Positions 7,770 to 16,307 of a DNA stretch of 60,649 bases are shown here, one piece after another. Location: positions 207 to 60,855 of the forward strand of contig MHJJ01000002.1 in the NCBI GenBank assembly GCA_001817915.1, given 5' to 3'. The notes under the pieces were generated by a model that was not told the origin of the DNA, did no database searches, and was given only the letters and a program-made list of their open reading frames with translations. The first letter of the stretch is position 1, and the number at the start of each line of letters is the position of its first letter. This DNA is from Candidatus Harrisonbacteria bacterium RIFCSPLOWO2_01_FULL_44_18 (GTDB taxonomy: Bacteria > Patescibacteriota > Minisyncoccia > UBA6257 > WO2-44-18). Both the position numbers and the translations under genes were made by a program.

Positions 7770-9008
7770 CTACTGGCGTTTTTTTCTTCTTAAAAATGTC
7801 GGGATATTCCAAATGTCGTCTTCTTTTTCTTTTTTTATAATGGCGCTAGGTTTTTCGTTGTCTTTTTTCGCGTCTTGCGCTCCTCCGTTTTGATTGTTGA
7901 CCGCCGTTTTAGCGGAACTTTTGTCCATCAAATTATTATTATAGCCGCCGTTGAACAAAGTAGAAATCGCGGTTTCGGGACTTTTAACCGCCGCGTGGCC
8001 GTTAAAGCCGGTGGCTACCAAAGTAACTTTCAGCTGTCCTTTTTTCAATTTACGATCCTGATAGGCGCCGAAAATAATTTTGGCAGAAGAATCAGCCGCT
8101 TCCGCGATAATTTTAGCGATATCATTAATCTCATTCATCTTCATGTCCCGTCCCCCCGATATTCCGAAAAGCACCCCTCTGGCGCCTTCCATTGAAATTT
8201 CCAGAAGGGGCGAATTTACCGCTTGAGTAACGGCGTTCATAGCCCGATCCTGCCCCGAGCCGATCCCAATGCCGATCATCGCCGAACCCGCTTCGTGCAT
8301 AATAGTTTTAACATCGGCAAAATCAACATTAATGATGCCCGGCATCGCGATCAATTCGGCAATGCCCTGAACGGCCGATCGTAAAACATCATCTACCACT
8401 TCAAAAGCCTTGATTAACGGCGTGTCTTTTTGGATGACGCTAAAAATCCTATCATTGGGCACTACTATAAGAGTGTCAACTTTTTCTCTTAATTTTAGCA
8501 GGGCCTCCTGGGCAATGCGGCTGCGTTGAGATCCCTCGAAAGCAAATGGCTTTGTCACTATTGCCACCGTTAGGGCGCCGCTCTCTTTGGCGGCCTCGGC
8601 AATGATCGGCGAGGCGCCGGAACCGGTCCCTCCGCCCAAACCGGCAGTCACGAAAACCAAATCAGAATCTTTCAGGGCTTCCACGAGCTCGGAACGGTTC
8701 TCTTCGGCCGCTTGGCGCCCAACATCCGGATTCATGCCCGTGCCTAAACCGCGTGTTAAATTTTTACCAATATAAATTTTGCGGCGAGCCCGGCAATAAT
8801 TCAAATCCTGAACATCCGTGTTAACGGCGATAAATCCGACGCCCTTAACAAACTCCTCCTGCATCCGGGAAATAACGTTTCCGCCAGCGCCGCCAACGCC
8901 AATAACCTTAATTCTGGCAAAATTATAATTGTTGCCGTTTTGATTTCCGATCTTATTGCCGTTTTTTGCTTGATCCTTTTTAACTTTTTTAACTTTGAGT
9001 TTTTTCAT
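7770..9008 (-). CDS. ftsZ: Cell division protein FtsZ
   Basis: 412 residues. It is the GTP-binding tubulin homologue that forms the Z ring. A basic Lys/Asn-rich tail of about 30 residues precedes the GTPase domain. The tubulin signature GGGTGSG is at 125-131, NTD in AVNTDVQDL and the T7-loop region VDFADVKTIM are present. The C-terminal linker ends in the conserved peptide NIPTFLRRKK, which in other bacteria binds FtsA. ftsA lies directly upstream in the same orientation. No Shine-Dalgarno is visible. Confidence 0.97.
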   Translation of the reverse strand: MKKLKVKKVKKDQAKNGNKIGNQNGNNYNFARIKVIGVGGAGGNVISRMQEEFVKGVGFIAVNTDVQDLNYCRARRKIYIGKNLTRGLGTGMNPDVGRQAAEENRSELVEALKDSDLVFVTAGLGGGTGSGASPIIAEAAKESGALTVAIVTKPFAFEGSQRSRIAQEALLKLREKVDTLIVVPNDRIFSVIQKDTPLIKAFEVVDDVLRSAVQGIAELIAMPGIINVDFADVKTIMHEAGSAMIGIGIGSGQDRAMNAVTQAVNSPLLEISMEGARGVLFGISGGRDMKMNEINDIAKIIAEAADSSAKIIFGAYQDRKLKKGQLKVTLVATGFNGHAAVKSPETAISTLFNGGYNNNLMDKSSAKTAVNNQNGGAQDAKKDNEKPSAIIKKEKEDDIWNIPTFLRRKKRQ

Positions 9009-9125
9009 GCCGATTTTGTCTAAAATTTCGAGTCAGAGCATATAGCAAGTTATGCGCTCGGTAAAGGTTTGGTGCTGAAAAATTCTACTCCGCCAACCGG
9101 CGGATTGAATTTTTCAACCAAGCCC

Positions 9126-10355
9126 TTACGGTAAAAAGCTGCTGACGATTTTTTTAAAAATGCCGCTCACTAATTTATCATCATTCTTATTTTCATTGAC
9201 TTTATCAACGCCCCACAAAAGCAGTCCCAGGGCGCCGACTAATTCTGGATCTTCAACCTGCAAACCAAGTTCTCCGCTAGAAATTGAAAAATTCGAGATA
9301 TCGGGTATTCCAATTTGTGTTGACAACCTTAATTCTTGTCTGGCTAAATCCGCGATGCCCGGGATTTTCGCGCCGCCGCCGATAAGGACCACGCCTCCCG
9401 GCAACCGCGCCGCTTTGCCGATATGTTTGAGTTCATTATTAACGAATTCAAAAATTTCCGCAAGTCTTACCTCTATAATCTCGGAAATAAACCGCCGAGA
9501 AACCACCCCTCTGGAACGAGGGTCGAATTTTTTAAGTTCCACCGTCTCACGAACGCCTACTTCTTTTGACAAAGCCGAACCAAAAGAAAATTTCACCGTC
9601 TCGGCGACCTCTACCGATGTTTTAAGACCGATCGCTAAATCATTCGTGACATTACTGGCGCCGATCGGAAAAACCTTGGCATTAATAAGTTTATTTTCCT
9701 CATAGACGCTTAAACTGGTTTTCCCAAAACCGATATCCAATAAAGCCACTCCCAATTCTTTTTGATTTCGGGATAAAACCGCTCGACTGCCGGCCATCGG
9801 CGCAAAAATAAGCCCGCCTATAATGCCGCCGGCTACTTCAACGCACTTAGTTAAATTTTTTACTGCCGGCGAAAAAGCGTCAATGATCAAACTATTAACT
9901 TCCAGCCGATTGCCAACCATTCCCAAAGGGTCGCGGATATCGCCGACGCCATCCACGATAAACTCGCGCGTAATCGCGTGAACCACCATCCGATTCGGCG
10001 GAAGATTAACAGCTCGGGAAGCTTGGATAACGCGATCAATGTCATCTCGACAAATTTCATAATCAGCCCGCGAAACAGCCACGATGCCTCGGGAATTCTG
10101 AACTCGGGCGTCGGCATTTCCGATACTTACAAATATATTTTTAACCGCGTCTTTAGAGATCTTCTTGAGTTCCGCCAAGGCAAGGTTTATAGAACGGGTG
10201 GCATCAGCCAGATCATCAACCGCCCCCCTTCGAATGCCCTGAGAAGGCACTTTAAATACCTGAATTAAGGACAATTTGCCGTCTCTTTTTATCTCGCCAA
10301 TGGCGGCCTTTATGGTGAGCGAGCCGATATCTAAACCAACAATAAAATTGTTCAT
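9126..10355 (-). CDS. ftsA: Cell division protein FtsA
   Basis: 409 residues of the actin-like family that anchors FtsZ to the membrane. The phosphate-1 motif GLDIGSLTIK is at the N-terminus, the SHS2 (1C) domain follows, DIGFGKTSLSVY is phosphate-2 and VVLIGGGAKIPG the adenosine motif. The short hydrophobic C-terminus (IFKKIVSSFLP) fits an amphipathic membrane-binding helix. Its ATG overlaps the ybeY stop (ATGA), so it is translated in the ybeY operon. ftsZ follows after about 120 nt. Confidence 0.95.
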   Translation of the reverse strand: MNNFIVGLDIGSLTIKAAIGEIKRDGKLSLIQVFKVPSQGIRRGAVDDLADATRSINLALAELKKISKDAVKNIFVSIGNADARVQNSRGIVAVSRADYEICRDDIDRVIQASRAVNLPPNRMVVHAITREFIVDGVGDIRDPLGMVGNRLEVNSLIIDAFSPAVKNLTKCVEVAGGIIGGLIFAPMAGSRAVLSRNQKELGVALLDIGFGKTSLSVYEENKLINAKVFPIGASNVTNDLAIGLKTSVEVAETVKFSFGSALSKEVGVRETVELKKFDPRSRGVVSRRFISEIIEVRLAEIFEFVNNELKHIGKAARLPGGVVLIGGGAKIPGIADLARQELRLSTQIGIPDISNFSISSGELGLQVEDPELVGALGLLLWGVDKVNENKNDDKLVSGIFKKIVSSFLP

Positions 10356-10732
10356 ATTGCCAATCTCTGAAGCAGCGCTTGCTCTTTATTTTCCATCTTT
10401 ATTCTATCATTTTTTTTCTTATGACCATAGCCCAAAAGGTGCAAAAAGCCATGCGTCAATAAATACACGAGGTTTTCATTATGTCTTTTGATATATTCCG
10501 GATTCAAATAAATTTCGCCCAAAAAATTTACTTTCATGTCTGGATGAGGAAAATTTTTGGGAACCGGAAATGCCAGAACATTCTTCTTCATCAATTCATC
10601 GCCTACCAAATATACTTCCACGCCGATATTCTTCAGTTTCAAAAGCTTAATTAAAATTTGCGCCTTCTTTTTTATAAAAGGCGCCAAATGATCAACCTCT
10701 TTTTCAGGGCTGATCACTAATATCTTGTTCAT
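10352..10732 (-). CDS. ybeY: Endoribonuclease YbeY (16S rRNA maturation)
   Basis: 126 residues. The zinc motif reads HGFLHLLGYGH with His94, His98 and His104; the family consensus has Asp where this protein has Gly103. YbeY acts in 16S 3'-end processing and ribosome quality control in other bacteria, which is of interest given the odd 16S 3' end in this window. It overlaps yqeY upstream and ftsA downstream by 4 nt each. Confidence 0.88.
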   Translation of the reverse strand: MNKILVISPEKEVDHLAPFIKKKAQILIKLLKLKNIGVEVYLVGDELMKKNVLAFPVPKNFPHPDMKVNFLGEIYLNPEYIKRHNENLVYLLTHGFLHLLGYGHKKKNDRIKMENKEQALLQRLAI

Positions 10733-11181
10733 CTTTCCAATCTTGCCTTAACTATTTCGCTAACTAACGCCGCGTCTGCCTTGCCCTTCAATTCTTTCAT
10801 TACTTCCTTCATCGCCGGACCAAATTCTTTTATTTCGACGCGGGCTAAAACTTGACTGACTATTTTCTCCACTTCTTCACGGCCGAACTGCGTCGGCAAA
10901 TACTTTTGAATAATCTCAAATTCTTTTTTTTCTTTATCGGCCAAATCCTGACGGCCGCCTTTCTCATAAACAACAATAGCTTCTTTTCTTTTCTTGGCTT
11001 CGCGGCTCAAAACTTCTTGAAATTCTTCATCTGTAAGTTCTGCCGCGGCTCCTTTAGTTCTTTTTTCTATCTCTTTATTGTGAGCGGCAGTTAAAATCAG
11101 TCTCAAAACGCTTACTTTAAGCTGTTCGCCGTCTTTCATGGCGGATTTTAAGTCGCTATTAAATTGAGCTTTAAGAGGCAT
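10729..11181 (-). CDS. yqeY: GatB/YqeY domain protein
   Basis: About 150 residues from Met14 of the ORF track. MPLKAQFNSDLKSAMKDGE matches the usual YqeY start, and the longer reading would overlap rpsU. The family resembles the tRNA-binding tail of the GatB amidotransferase subunit and is often next to rpsU, as here. The motifs LRLILTAAHNKEIEK and YLPTQF are typical. Its exact role is not established. It overlaps ybeY by 4 nt. Confidence 0.85.
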   Translation of the reverse strand: MPLKAQFNSDLKSAMKDGEQLKVSVLRLILTAAHNKEIEKRTKGAAAELTDEEFQEVLSREAKKRKEAIVVYEKGGRQDLADKEKKEFEIIQKYLPTQFGREEVEKIVSQVLARVEIKEFGPAMKEVMKELKGKADAALVSEIVKARLER

Positions 11182-11188
11182 AAGCGCG

Positions 11189-11404
11189 CTATGACAATCC
11201 CAATTTTTTAGCTCGCTCAAATTCTTTGCGTTTTTGTTCGCGATGAAGAGCCGATAATCTTCTTTTATTGCGATTAATCGGCCGATGATAAGATCGCCTT
11301 TTTTTCGACTCGCGCAAAATACCGCTTTGTTGAACTCTTTTCGAAAAGCGGTATAAAAGCGAACTGGTTGATTCTCCCGCGCGTTTTTTTACTTCCATAG
11401 TCAT
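11189..11404 (-). CDS. rpsU: Small ribosomal subunit protein bS21
   Basis: 71 residues from ATG 11404. The sequence EVKKRAGESTSSLLYRF followed by a very basic KKRR/NKRR region and a HREQKRKEF tail matches bS21, which sits near the 16S 3' end and the Shine-Dalgarno duplex. The ORF-track start (MRSKM) reads into the R1 repeat; the real ATG is at the end of the R1 hairpin (GCAAAATG), exactly as for pilB. Confidence 0.88.
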   Translation of the reverse strand: MTMEVKKRAGESTSSLLYRFSKRVQQSGILRESKKRRSYHRPINRNKRRLSALHREQKRKEFERAKKLGLS

Positions 11405-11460
11405 TTTGCTTCGCAAAATCGCGAACTCCGCTGACTTAACGCGGACTTACGCGGAAACGC
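11403..11460. repeat. R1 element (half form) at the rpsU start
   Basis: Hairpin ATTTTGCTTCGCAAAAT, then CGCGAACTCCGCTGACTTAA and CGCGGACTTACGCGGA. Nearly identical to the copy at the pilB start (21936-21990). It fills the gap between rpsU and the HIT gene. Confidence 0.8.
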
Positions 11461-11466
11461 GAAACT

Positions 11467-11877
11467 TTATAGTTGTCGGATCTTTTTTGCTGTTTCGGCT
11501 AAAGATTCGACTGGCGGATTGTTGACGACTGAATGAATTGATTTTCCGCCATCATTATTGAACCTCGGTATAATATGAATATGCAAATGATCAACTACTT
11601 GACCGCTGGCTCTGCCCTGATTAATTCCGATGGTAAATCCGTCCGGCTGAAACGCTTTATTTAAAGTACCAGTTACTTTCTTAACAGTCAAAAGCGTCGG
11701 GCCCAACTTGCTATCATCTAATTCCAAGATATTGGCCGCGTGGCTTTTGGGAATAATCATTGTATGCCCCGGCGCCCGCGGAGTAATGTCTAAAAAAGCC
11801 AAAGTTTCATCATCTTCATAAACAACCTCGGCTTTTATTTCCTTTTTAGCGATCCTGCAAAAAAGACAATCTGCCAT
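11467..11877 (-). CDS. HIT family nucleotide hydrolase (HinT-like)
   Basis: 136 residues with the histidine-triad motif HLHIHIIPRF and the GFTIGINQGRASGQ strand typical of HinT. These enzymes hydrolyse nucleoside phosphoramidates such as aminoacyl-AMP. CLFCRIAKKEI at the N-terminus is the usual start, with two Cys that bind zinc in some members. It lies between hisS and rpsU in the same orientation. Confidence 0.92.
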   Translation of the reverse strand: MADCLFCRIAKKEIKAEVVYEDDETLAFLDITPRAPGHTMIIPKSHAANILELDDSKLGPTLLTVKKVTGTLNKAFQPDGFTIGINQGRASGQVVDHLHIHIIPRFNNDGGKSIHSVVNNPPVESLAETAKKIRQL

Positions 11878-11904
11878 AACTTTATAAACCTTATGAACTT
11901 TTAA

Positions 11905-13206
11905 CTATTTTAGCTTGCGCTTGATTACATCGGCCATTTTTTTGAGCGGAACGGTTTCTTGGGTGCCGTAATGAAGGTCGCGAATAATTATAGACTCCTC
12001 AAACGCTTCTTTCTGCCCAAAAATTAAAGCTAACGGGCATTTAAATTTGTCAGCTGAACGCAATTGAGCTTTTAACGAGTCCTTGCCCAAAGATTCTAAA
12101 ATATCAATGTTGTTATTTCTTAACTCTTCTATTAATGTCAGACTTTTCTTTTTTGCTAAGTTCCCAATATGGATAAGAAATACTTTATTTTTTGTCTTCA
12201 TCGGAAAAATAATGTTACTCGCCTTAATAACCTCAATCAAACGTTCCAAGCCGATAGCGCCTCCAACTGCCGAGGAATGACGCCCGCCCAGCAGCTCGAT
12301 CAAATAATCATAACGGCCGCCGCCAGCCAAAGCCGAATAAAAGCCTTCGGCAAAAATTTCAAAAACCGTGCGATTATAATAATCCAATCCGCGCACTAAA
12401 TGATTATTAAGATTGTAAGGCAATTTCAATTCCTCAATATATTCCAAAACTGCCTTAAAATGGCTATTGCAGAAACCGCATAAATTATCAAGCATTATCG
12501 GCGCGTCCTTTTTTAAATCCTGACAATCCTTGTTCTGGCAATCTAATAATCTTAACGGGTTGGTCGTCAATCTTCGCCGGCAATCCCTGCAAAGATGCCG
12601 CTCGCGGCTTTTATAATAATTCTGAAGTTTTTGCCGGTAAGCCGGACGGCAATTTTTACAGCCGATCGTATTAATCTGAATAGTTAATTTTTTAATCTTC
12701 AGCCCTTCAATCGCCCGGTAGCAAGCCAAAATAACCTGCGCGTCGTAAATCGGGTCATCGTCATGAGAAATCATCTCAAAACCGGCCTGATGGAATTGTC
12801 GAAAACGGCCGGCCTGTGGCTGTTCATATCTGAACATAGGACCCTCGTAATAAAGCTTAAGCGGTTGCGCGATATGGCTTAGACCATGTTGAATATAAGC
12901 TCGAGCAATAGAAGCGGTGCCTTCCGGACGCAAAACCAGACGGTCTTTCCCTTTGGATTTAAAAACAAACATTTGTTTCTCAACAACATCGGTGGTCTCT
13001 CCCAAAGATCGTTCAAAAAGCTCGGCTCGCTCCAAAATCGGCGTATCAATTCTTAAAAAACTATAATACTCGGCTATTTCTTTGACTTGGCGCTTGATTC
13101 GATTCCAAAAAACCTGATCCTGCGGCAAAATATCATGCATCCCTTTAGGAGTTTGCAATGCCAAAGCTTTATTTTTTTTTGATGTTTTATTTGTTTTTTT
13201 TCTCAT
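11905..13206 (-). CDS. hisS: Histidyl-tRNA synthetase
   Basis: 433 residues, class II synthetase. GMHDILPQD near the N-terminus and the motif 2 region MFRYEQPQAGRFRQFHQAG are clear. The histidine-binding motif GLDYYNRTVFE and the motif 3 region with GLERLIEV also match. Four CxxC-type pairs in the insertion domain (CKNC, CRDC, CQNKDC, CGFC) suggest a zinc site, seen in some bacterial HisRS. The C-terminal anticodon-binding domain is about 90 residues. It starts after a short TTCTTAATTCTTAG repeat; AGGGG 9 nt before the ATG may be a weak ribosome-binding site. Confidence 0.95.
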   Translation of the reverse strand: MRKKTNKTSKKNKALALQTPKGMHDILPQDQVFWNRIKRQVKEIAEYYSFLRIDTPILERAELFERSLGETTDVVEKQMFVFKSKGKDRLVLRPEGTASIARAYIQHGLSHIAQPLKLYYEGPMFRYEQPQAGRFRQFHQAGFEMISHDDDPIYDAQVILACYRAIEGLKIKKLTIQINTIGCKNCRPAYRQKLQNYYKSRERHLCRDCRRRLTTNPLRLLDCQNKDCQDLKKDAPIMLDNLCGFCNSHFKAVLEYIEELKLPYNLNNHLVRGLDYYNRTVFEIFAEGFYSALAGGGRYDYLIELLGGRHSSAVGGAIGLERLIEVIKASNIIFPMKTKNKVFLIHIGNLAKKKSLTLIEELRNNNIDILESLGKDSLKAQLRSADKFKCPLALIFGQKEAFEESIIIRDLHYGTQETVPLKKMADVIKRKLK

Positions 13207-13237
13207 TCTTAGTCCCCTACTTCTTAATTCTTAGTTC

Positions 13238-13786
13238 TTAGTACCTCGGCGCGGCAAATGCCTTAAGATAGGTCAACGGCAAAAGCCGCAGTCTGGCTAA
13301 ACCAATAATGTCGTCTTTCGGAACCGGTCCCCAATTGCGCGAATCATAACTATAATAGCGGTTATCTCCCAAAACATAGTACTCATTGTCCTTTAGCAAA
13401 ACTTCTATGTTCCCCGCGGTTTTTATATCAGAGCGGATATAATCCTCATTAATGTTAAATCCTTCGGGTTTTTGATTGTTGAAAATAGTGAGTTGATTGT
13501 TTTTGATTGACAGTTTTTCGCCGGGCAAACCGATAATTCTTTTAATGTAATACGTTGACGGATCATTGGGATACCGAAAAACAATCACTTCTCCCCGCGC
13601 GGGTTCTCGGAAACGATATGTTATTTCATCTATCAAAAGATAGTTGCCGTCGGAGAAATTCGGCTCCATGCTTGCGCCGCTTACCAAAAACGGCTGAATT
13701 AAAAAAGTTCGAACCAGAAATACGGTTACGGTCGCGATAACCACTATTTCTAAAACCTCCCAAGCCGATAACAAAAATTGCTTCAT
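13238..13786 (-). CDS. lepB: Signal peptidase I
   Basis: 182 residues. One N-terminal membrane helix (about 10-28) is followed by the catalytic Ser39 in SGASMEPN and the general base Lys82 in YYIKRIIGLPGE; box D GDNRYYSYDSRNWGPVP is intact. It cleaves Sec signal peptides such as those predicted for several secreted proteins in this window. The C-terminal piece YLKAFAAPRY is short. It lies upstream of hisS with a 31-nt gap filled by a simple repeat. Confidence 0.95.
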   Translation of the reverse strand: MKQFLLSAWEVLEIVVIATVTVFLVRTFLIQPFLVSGASMEPNFSDGNYLLIDEITYRFREPARGEVIVFRYPNDPSTYYIKRIIGLPGEKLSIKNNQLTIFNNQKPEGFNINEDYIRSDIKTAGNIEVLLKDNEYYVLGDNRYYSYDSRNWGPVPKDDIIGLARLRLLPLTYLKAFAAPRY

Positions 13787-13832
13787 AATGGACTTACTTT
13801 ACTACAAAAATGCCGAGTAAACAAGATGTTGC

Positions 13833-13866
13833 AATCTATCGACTTGCGATGTCGATAGATTGTTGC
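13833..13866. repeat. REP-like hairpin
   Basis: CAATCTATCGAC, a short loop, then GTCGATAGATTG. A 22-nt match to one arm recurs at 14051-14073 inside the transposase remnant. Confidence 0.65.
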
Positions 13867-13881
13867 TAAAGTAAATTTCAT

Positions 13882-14175
13882 ATGCGGATCAGGATGGTAG
13901 CAAATAATATTTATCACGTTCTCAGCCGCGGCGTAGATAAAAGAAAAATCTTCTTGGAAGATCTGGATTATTTGCGTTTCATTCATGATATGTTTGAGTT
14001 TAATGACACAGAGCCCGCGACTAACGTCAACTATTTTTTCCACAGTCAACCCCAATCTATCGACATCGCAAGTCCATATATTAGAGGTAAACGGACGCTA
14101 GAAAAACAAAAACCAAGAAAATTACTAATAGAAAGGAGAGCAGGATTCGAACTTGGCTCAAATTCTCTCTTCTAA
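13882..14175 (+). pseudogene. REP-associated (IS200-like, Y1) transposase remnant
   Basis: The first 50 residues (NNIYHVLSRGVDKRKIFLED, then YLRFIHDMFEFND) match the N-terminus of RAYT/Y1_Tnp proteins common in Parcubacteria. After the PATNVNYF segment a REP copy (14051-14073) is translated in frame (QSIDIAS). A KPRKLL piece of the same family follows, then unrelated sequence. The HUH motif and the catalytic Tyr are missing, so it is inactive. Nearby REPs are its expected substrates. The ORF-track entry 13783-14055 on the minus strand is a shadow. Confidence 0.75.
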
Positions 14176-14204
14176 ATTTGACGCTAGTTCGAATCCTGCT
14201 CTCC
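14135..14204. repeat. Inverted repeat of tRNA T-arm/acceptor-like sequence
   Basis: Perfect 19-bp arms: GGAGAGCAGGATTCGAACT on the left, AGTTCGAATCCTGCTCTCC on the right, with about 32 nt between. The right arm reads like a tRNA T loop (TTCGAAT) plus 3' acceptor strand, but no D arm or anticodon arm exists on either strand. Probably two head-to-head tRNA 3' ends left by mobile-element activity. Confidence 0.7.
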
Positions 14205-14221
14205 TATGATAAACTGATATC

Positions 14222-14680
14222 ATGAATCTAAAACTAAAACTCATCATCGGCCTTGGCAATCCGGATCCGAAATATCAAAACACCTACCACAATGTTGGCC
14301 ATCTTTTCATTGATTATTTAACTAAAAGCTCACAACTAAAAACTAAAAACTTAAAAACAGATGTGTATATGAATGAGTCCGGCCGCTTTGTTGCCCGAAC
14401 TTTGAAAAAACATAATGCAAATCCCAAAGAATTATTGATAGTTCACGACGACAGCGACTTAGGGCTTGGAACTTATAAACTCCAATTTGGCCGCGGAGCG
14501 GCCGGCCATCATGGCATAGAAAATGTCATCAAAGTCCTAAAAACGAAAAACTTCTGGCGATTGAGAATCGGAATAAGGCCGCCTCAAGAAAAAACTCGAC
14601 AGAGGGCCGAAAAATTCGTGCTTAAAAAAATATCCACCGCTGATAAAAAAAGTTTGGAGGGAGTTTTTGAAAAATTATAG
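14222..14680 (+). CDS. pth: Peptidyl-tRNA hydrolase (shortened)
   Basis: 152 residues against about 185-195 usually. It frees peptidyl-tRNAs dropped by ribosomes. GLGNPDPKYQNTYHNVGH carries the conserved Asn and catalytic His; YMNESG, HDDSDLGLGTYKL (Asp) and GRGAAGHHGIENVI are present. The region between NVGH and YMNESG is shorter than normal, and is replaced by TKSSQLKTKNLKTD, coded by an AACTAAAAACT-type simple repeat of the kind seen in gaps here. No Shine-Dalgarno; a TATGAT box lies 11 nt before the ATG. Confidence 0.9.
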   Translation: MNLKLKLIIGLGNPDPKYQNTYHNVGHLFIDYLTKSSQLKTKNLKTDVYMNESGRFVARTLKKHNANPKELLIVHDDSDLGLGTYKLQFGRGAAGHHGIENVIKVLKTKNFWRLRIGIRPPQEKTRQRAEKFVLKKISTADKKSLEGVFEKL

Positions 14681-14715
14681 AAAAATTGTAGTCCCCATGT
14701 CACATGTCACATGTC

Positions 14716-16191
14716 TCACTTAATCTTAAGACTCACTTGAAATGAAACTGTCCCGTCCGGATTGGTTTCAATGCTCGCTAACGGCAAAAAAACATCGGCG
14801 AAATTAGGTTCGGCCGCAAGGCGGTTTTTAAAATTTATGGCTGCCGCTTCGCTGGCGGCCGCGCCATTCACTAAAACCGAATTATTCGTGTAATCGGCGT
14901 AAACTCGATCCATGGCGACAGCTTGACCGGCGATAACGTTTAATTTTTCAAAAAGCGGCGAGCGCTTAGGGCTTTGTTTAGCGGCGCCGGAAGCAAGTTC
15001 CACCAAACGATTTAACTCCTTAGCCCCATCCTGAAGCTGGGTAATTTCGTTAACCGCGGGCGCCGCTAAACCCAATCCCAGCTGCCGTTTAATCGCGTTA
15101 AGATTATGGGCGAAAAAACTGTCAACGATTATAAAAGCCAAAAAAATAAAACCAAGGCTGGCCAAAATCGCGTTTCTCCAAATATCAATAAAATTCATAA
15201 TCTGCCAGCGATAATAACGCTCTTCAGTTCCGGCCGCGGCCAAAGAAATCAAATCGTCTTGAGATCTGGGAACCAAACCGCGCAAAGCGGCTCCCAAAAC
15301 GCCAAACCAGTTCGGCAACAATTTATCATAATTTTTCAAAGTCAACTGCCTAACTTCCAGCCGAAAATTTTCTTGCAATAACGCCGTAATTTCTTTGCTT
15401 AAGGCGGAGCTTAACAAAATAACTTCCCCTACCTGTCCGCTCCAATGCGCTGCGTAAAAATTTATTAATCGCTGAACTTCTTTTTTAATAAATTCGTCCA
15501 GCGAACCGGCCGCTAGCGACTTCCATGGATGAAAATAGCTGAAGTACAAATTGCCGTTGCGCAAAATCATAAAATTCAACCCGTCGCCGGAAACATCCAG
15601 CAAAAAGTACGGCTGCTTAATATCTACGCCATTCCCCTCTTCCTTTACCAGTCTGGCCAAAGCCAACGAAGAAAATTCTATTGTCACCACTTCAAAATTG
15701 GCTTCGCGCAAGGCGTCGGTAAATTCGTCAACGATCGCGGAGTTGATAAAAGCTCCCAAAATTTCCAGCTGGCCGCCTTCGCTGGCAATTTCACCGACGG
15801 CCTGCCAATCATAGTAAGCCGTTTTCGCGTCAATGGGCGAAATCATCTGCAAATTAAGCTTCGCGGCGTCAACTAGCGACTTTCCAGACAAAAAAGGCAG
15901 ATTAAAAACCTGGCTGTACACGCTGCCGGAAGAAAGAGAAGCGATCACGTGCGCTTTTTTCTTGACCGGCGCTATTCGCGCGTGAAGACTGTTTAGCGCC
16001 GCTATGAAAGTACGGCGATCTTTAATTCTTCCTTCTTCTATGACACCCGGAGGCAATCCCAAGGAAGATTTTATTGTTTCGCCGTTTCGGATCCTAAGAT
16101 ATTTTAATGACGAATCGGTAATTTCTAAACCGCCCACAAGCGGAGATGGATTCAAGAATTTTAACAATTTTCGCAGAGTGTCCTTTCCCAT
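14716..16191 (-). CDS. pilM: Type IV pilus assembly PilM-PilN fusion-like protein
   Basis: 491 residues. The N-terminal two thirds is an actin-like PilM domain (LEITDSSLKYLRI and VIASLSSGSVYSQVFNLP). A single membrane helix near residue 345 (LASLGFIFLAFIIV) is followed by a periplasmic coiled and alpha/beta region ending in FADVFLPLASIETNPDGTVS, as in PilN. Separate PilM and PilN normally link the cytoplasmic ATPase to the outer parts; here they look fused. The start is ATG 16191, touching an R1 repeat (GCGAACAATG). It is the last gene of the pilus operon. Confidence 0.75.
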   Translation of the reverse strand: MGKDTLRKLLKFLNPSPLVGGLEITDSSLKYLRIRNGETIKSSLGLPPGVIEEGRIKDRRTFIAALNSLHARIAPVKKKAHVIASLSSGSVYSQVFNLPFLSGKSLVDAAKLNLQMISPIDAKTAYYDWQAVGEIASEGGQLEILGAFINSAIVDEFTDALREANFEVVTIEFSSLALARLVKEEGNGVDIKQPYFLLDVSGDGLNFMILRNGNLYFSYFHPWKSLAAGSLDEFIKKEVQRLINFYAAHWSGQVGEVILLSSALSKEITALLQENFRLEVRQLTLKNYDKLLPNWFGVLGAALRGLVPRSQDDLISLAAAGTEERYYRWQIMNFIDIWRNAILASLGFIFLAFIIVDSFFAHNLNAIKRQLGLGLAAPAVNEITQLQDGAKELNRLVELASGAAKQSPKRSPLFEKLNVIAGQAVAMDRVYADYTNNSVLVNGAAASEAAAINFKNRLAAEPNFADVFLPLASIETNPDGTVSFQVSLKIK

Positions 16192-16193
16192 TG

Positions 16194-16306
16194 TTCGCTA
16201 TCGCTCACCGCTGACTTACGCCGACTTTACGCAGACTTACGCGGAAAAATTTCTGCGTAGTTCTGCGTTCATTCTGCGTCGGTCTGCGATTTTACGAAGT
16301 AAAACA
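16194..16306. repeat. R1 element between pilM and the pilX-like gene
   Basis: GTTCGCTATCGCTCACCGCT, then units of GACTTTACGCA/GACTTACGCGGA, an AT-rich centre, units of TTCTGCGT and a terminal hairpin TTTTACGAAGTAAAA. Its ends are almost identical to the copy at 20066-20224. It reaches from the stop of the upstream gene to the ATG of pilM. Confidence 0.85.
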
Positions 16307-16307
16307 T

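Noticed and set aside
7509-7793. 94-residue ORF with repeated GLIFGISG and RWxPEI
   Set aside because: It is only the translation of the CGGGAATC repeat array, with no start signal.
10352-10355. Possible UGA recoding as in Gracilibacteria/SR1
   Set aside because: TGA is used as an ordinary stop, for example in the ybeY/ftsA ATGA overlap, and conserved proteins show no in-frame TGA.
13783-14055. 90-residue minus-strand ORF overlapping lepB start
   Set aside because: It is the antisense of the REP transposase remnant.
14135-14204. tRNA gene on either strand
   Set aside because: Only T-arm/acceptor-like arms are present; no D arm or anticodon stem.
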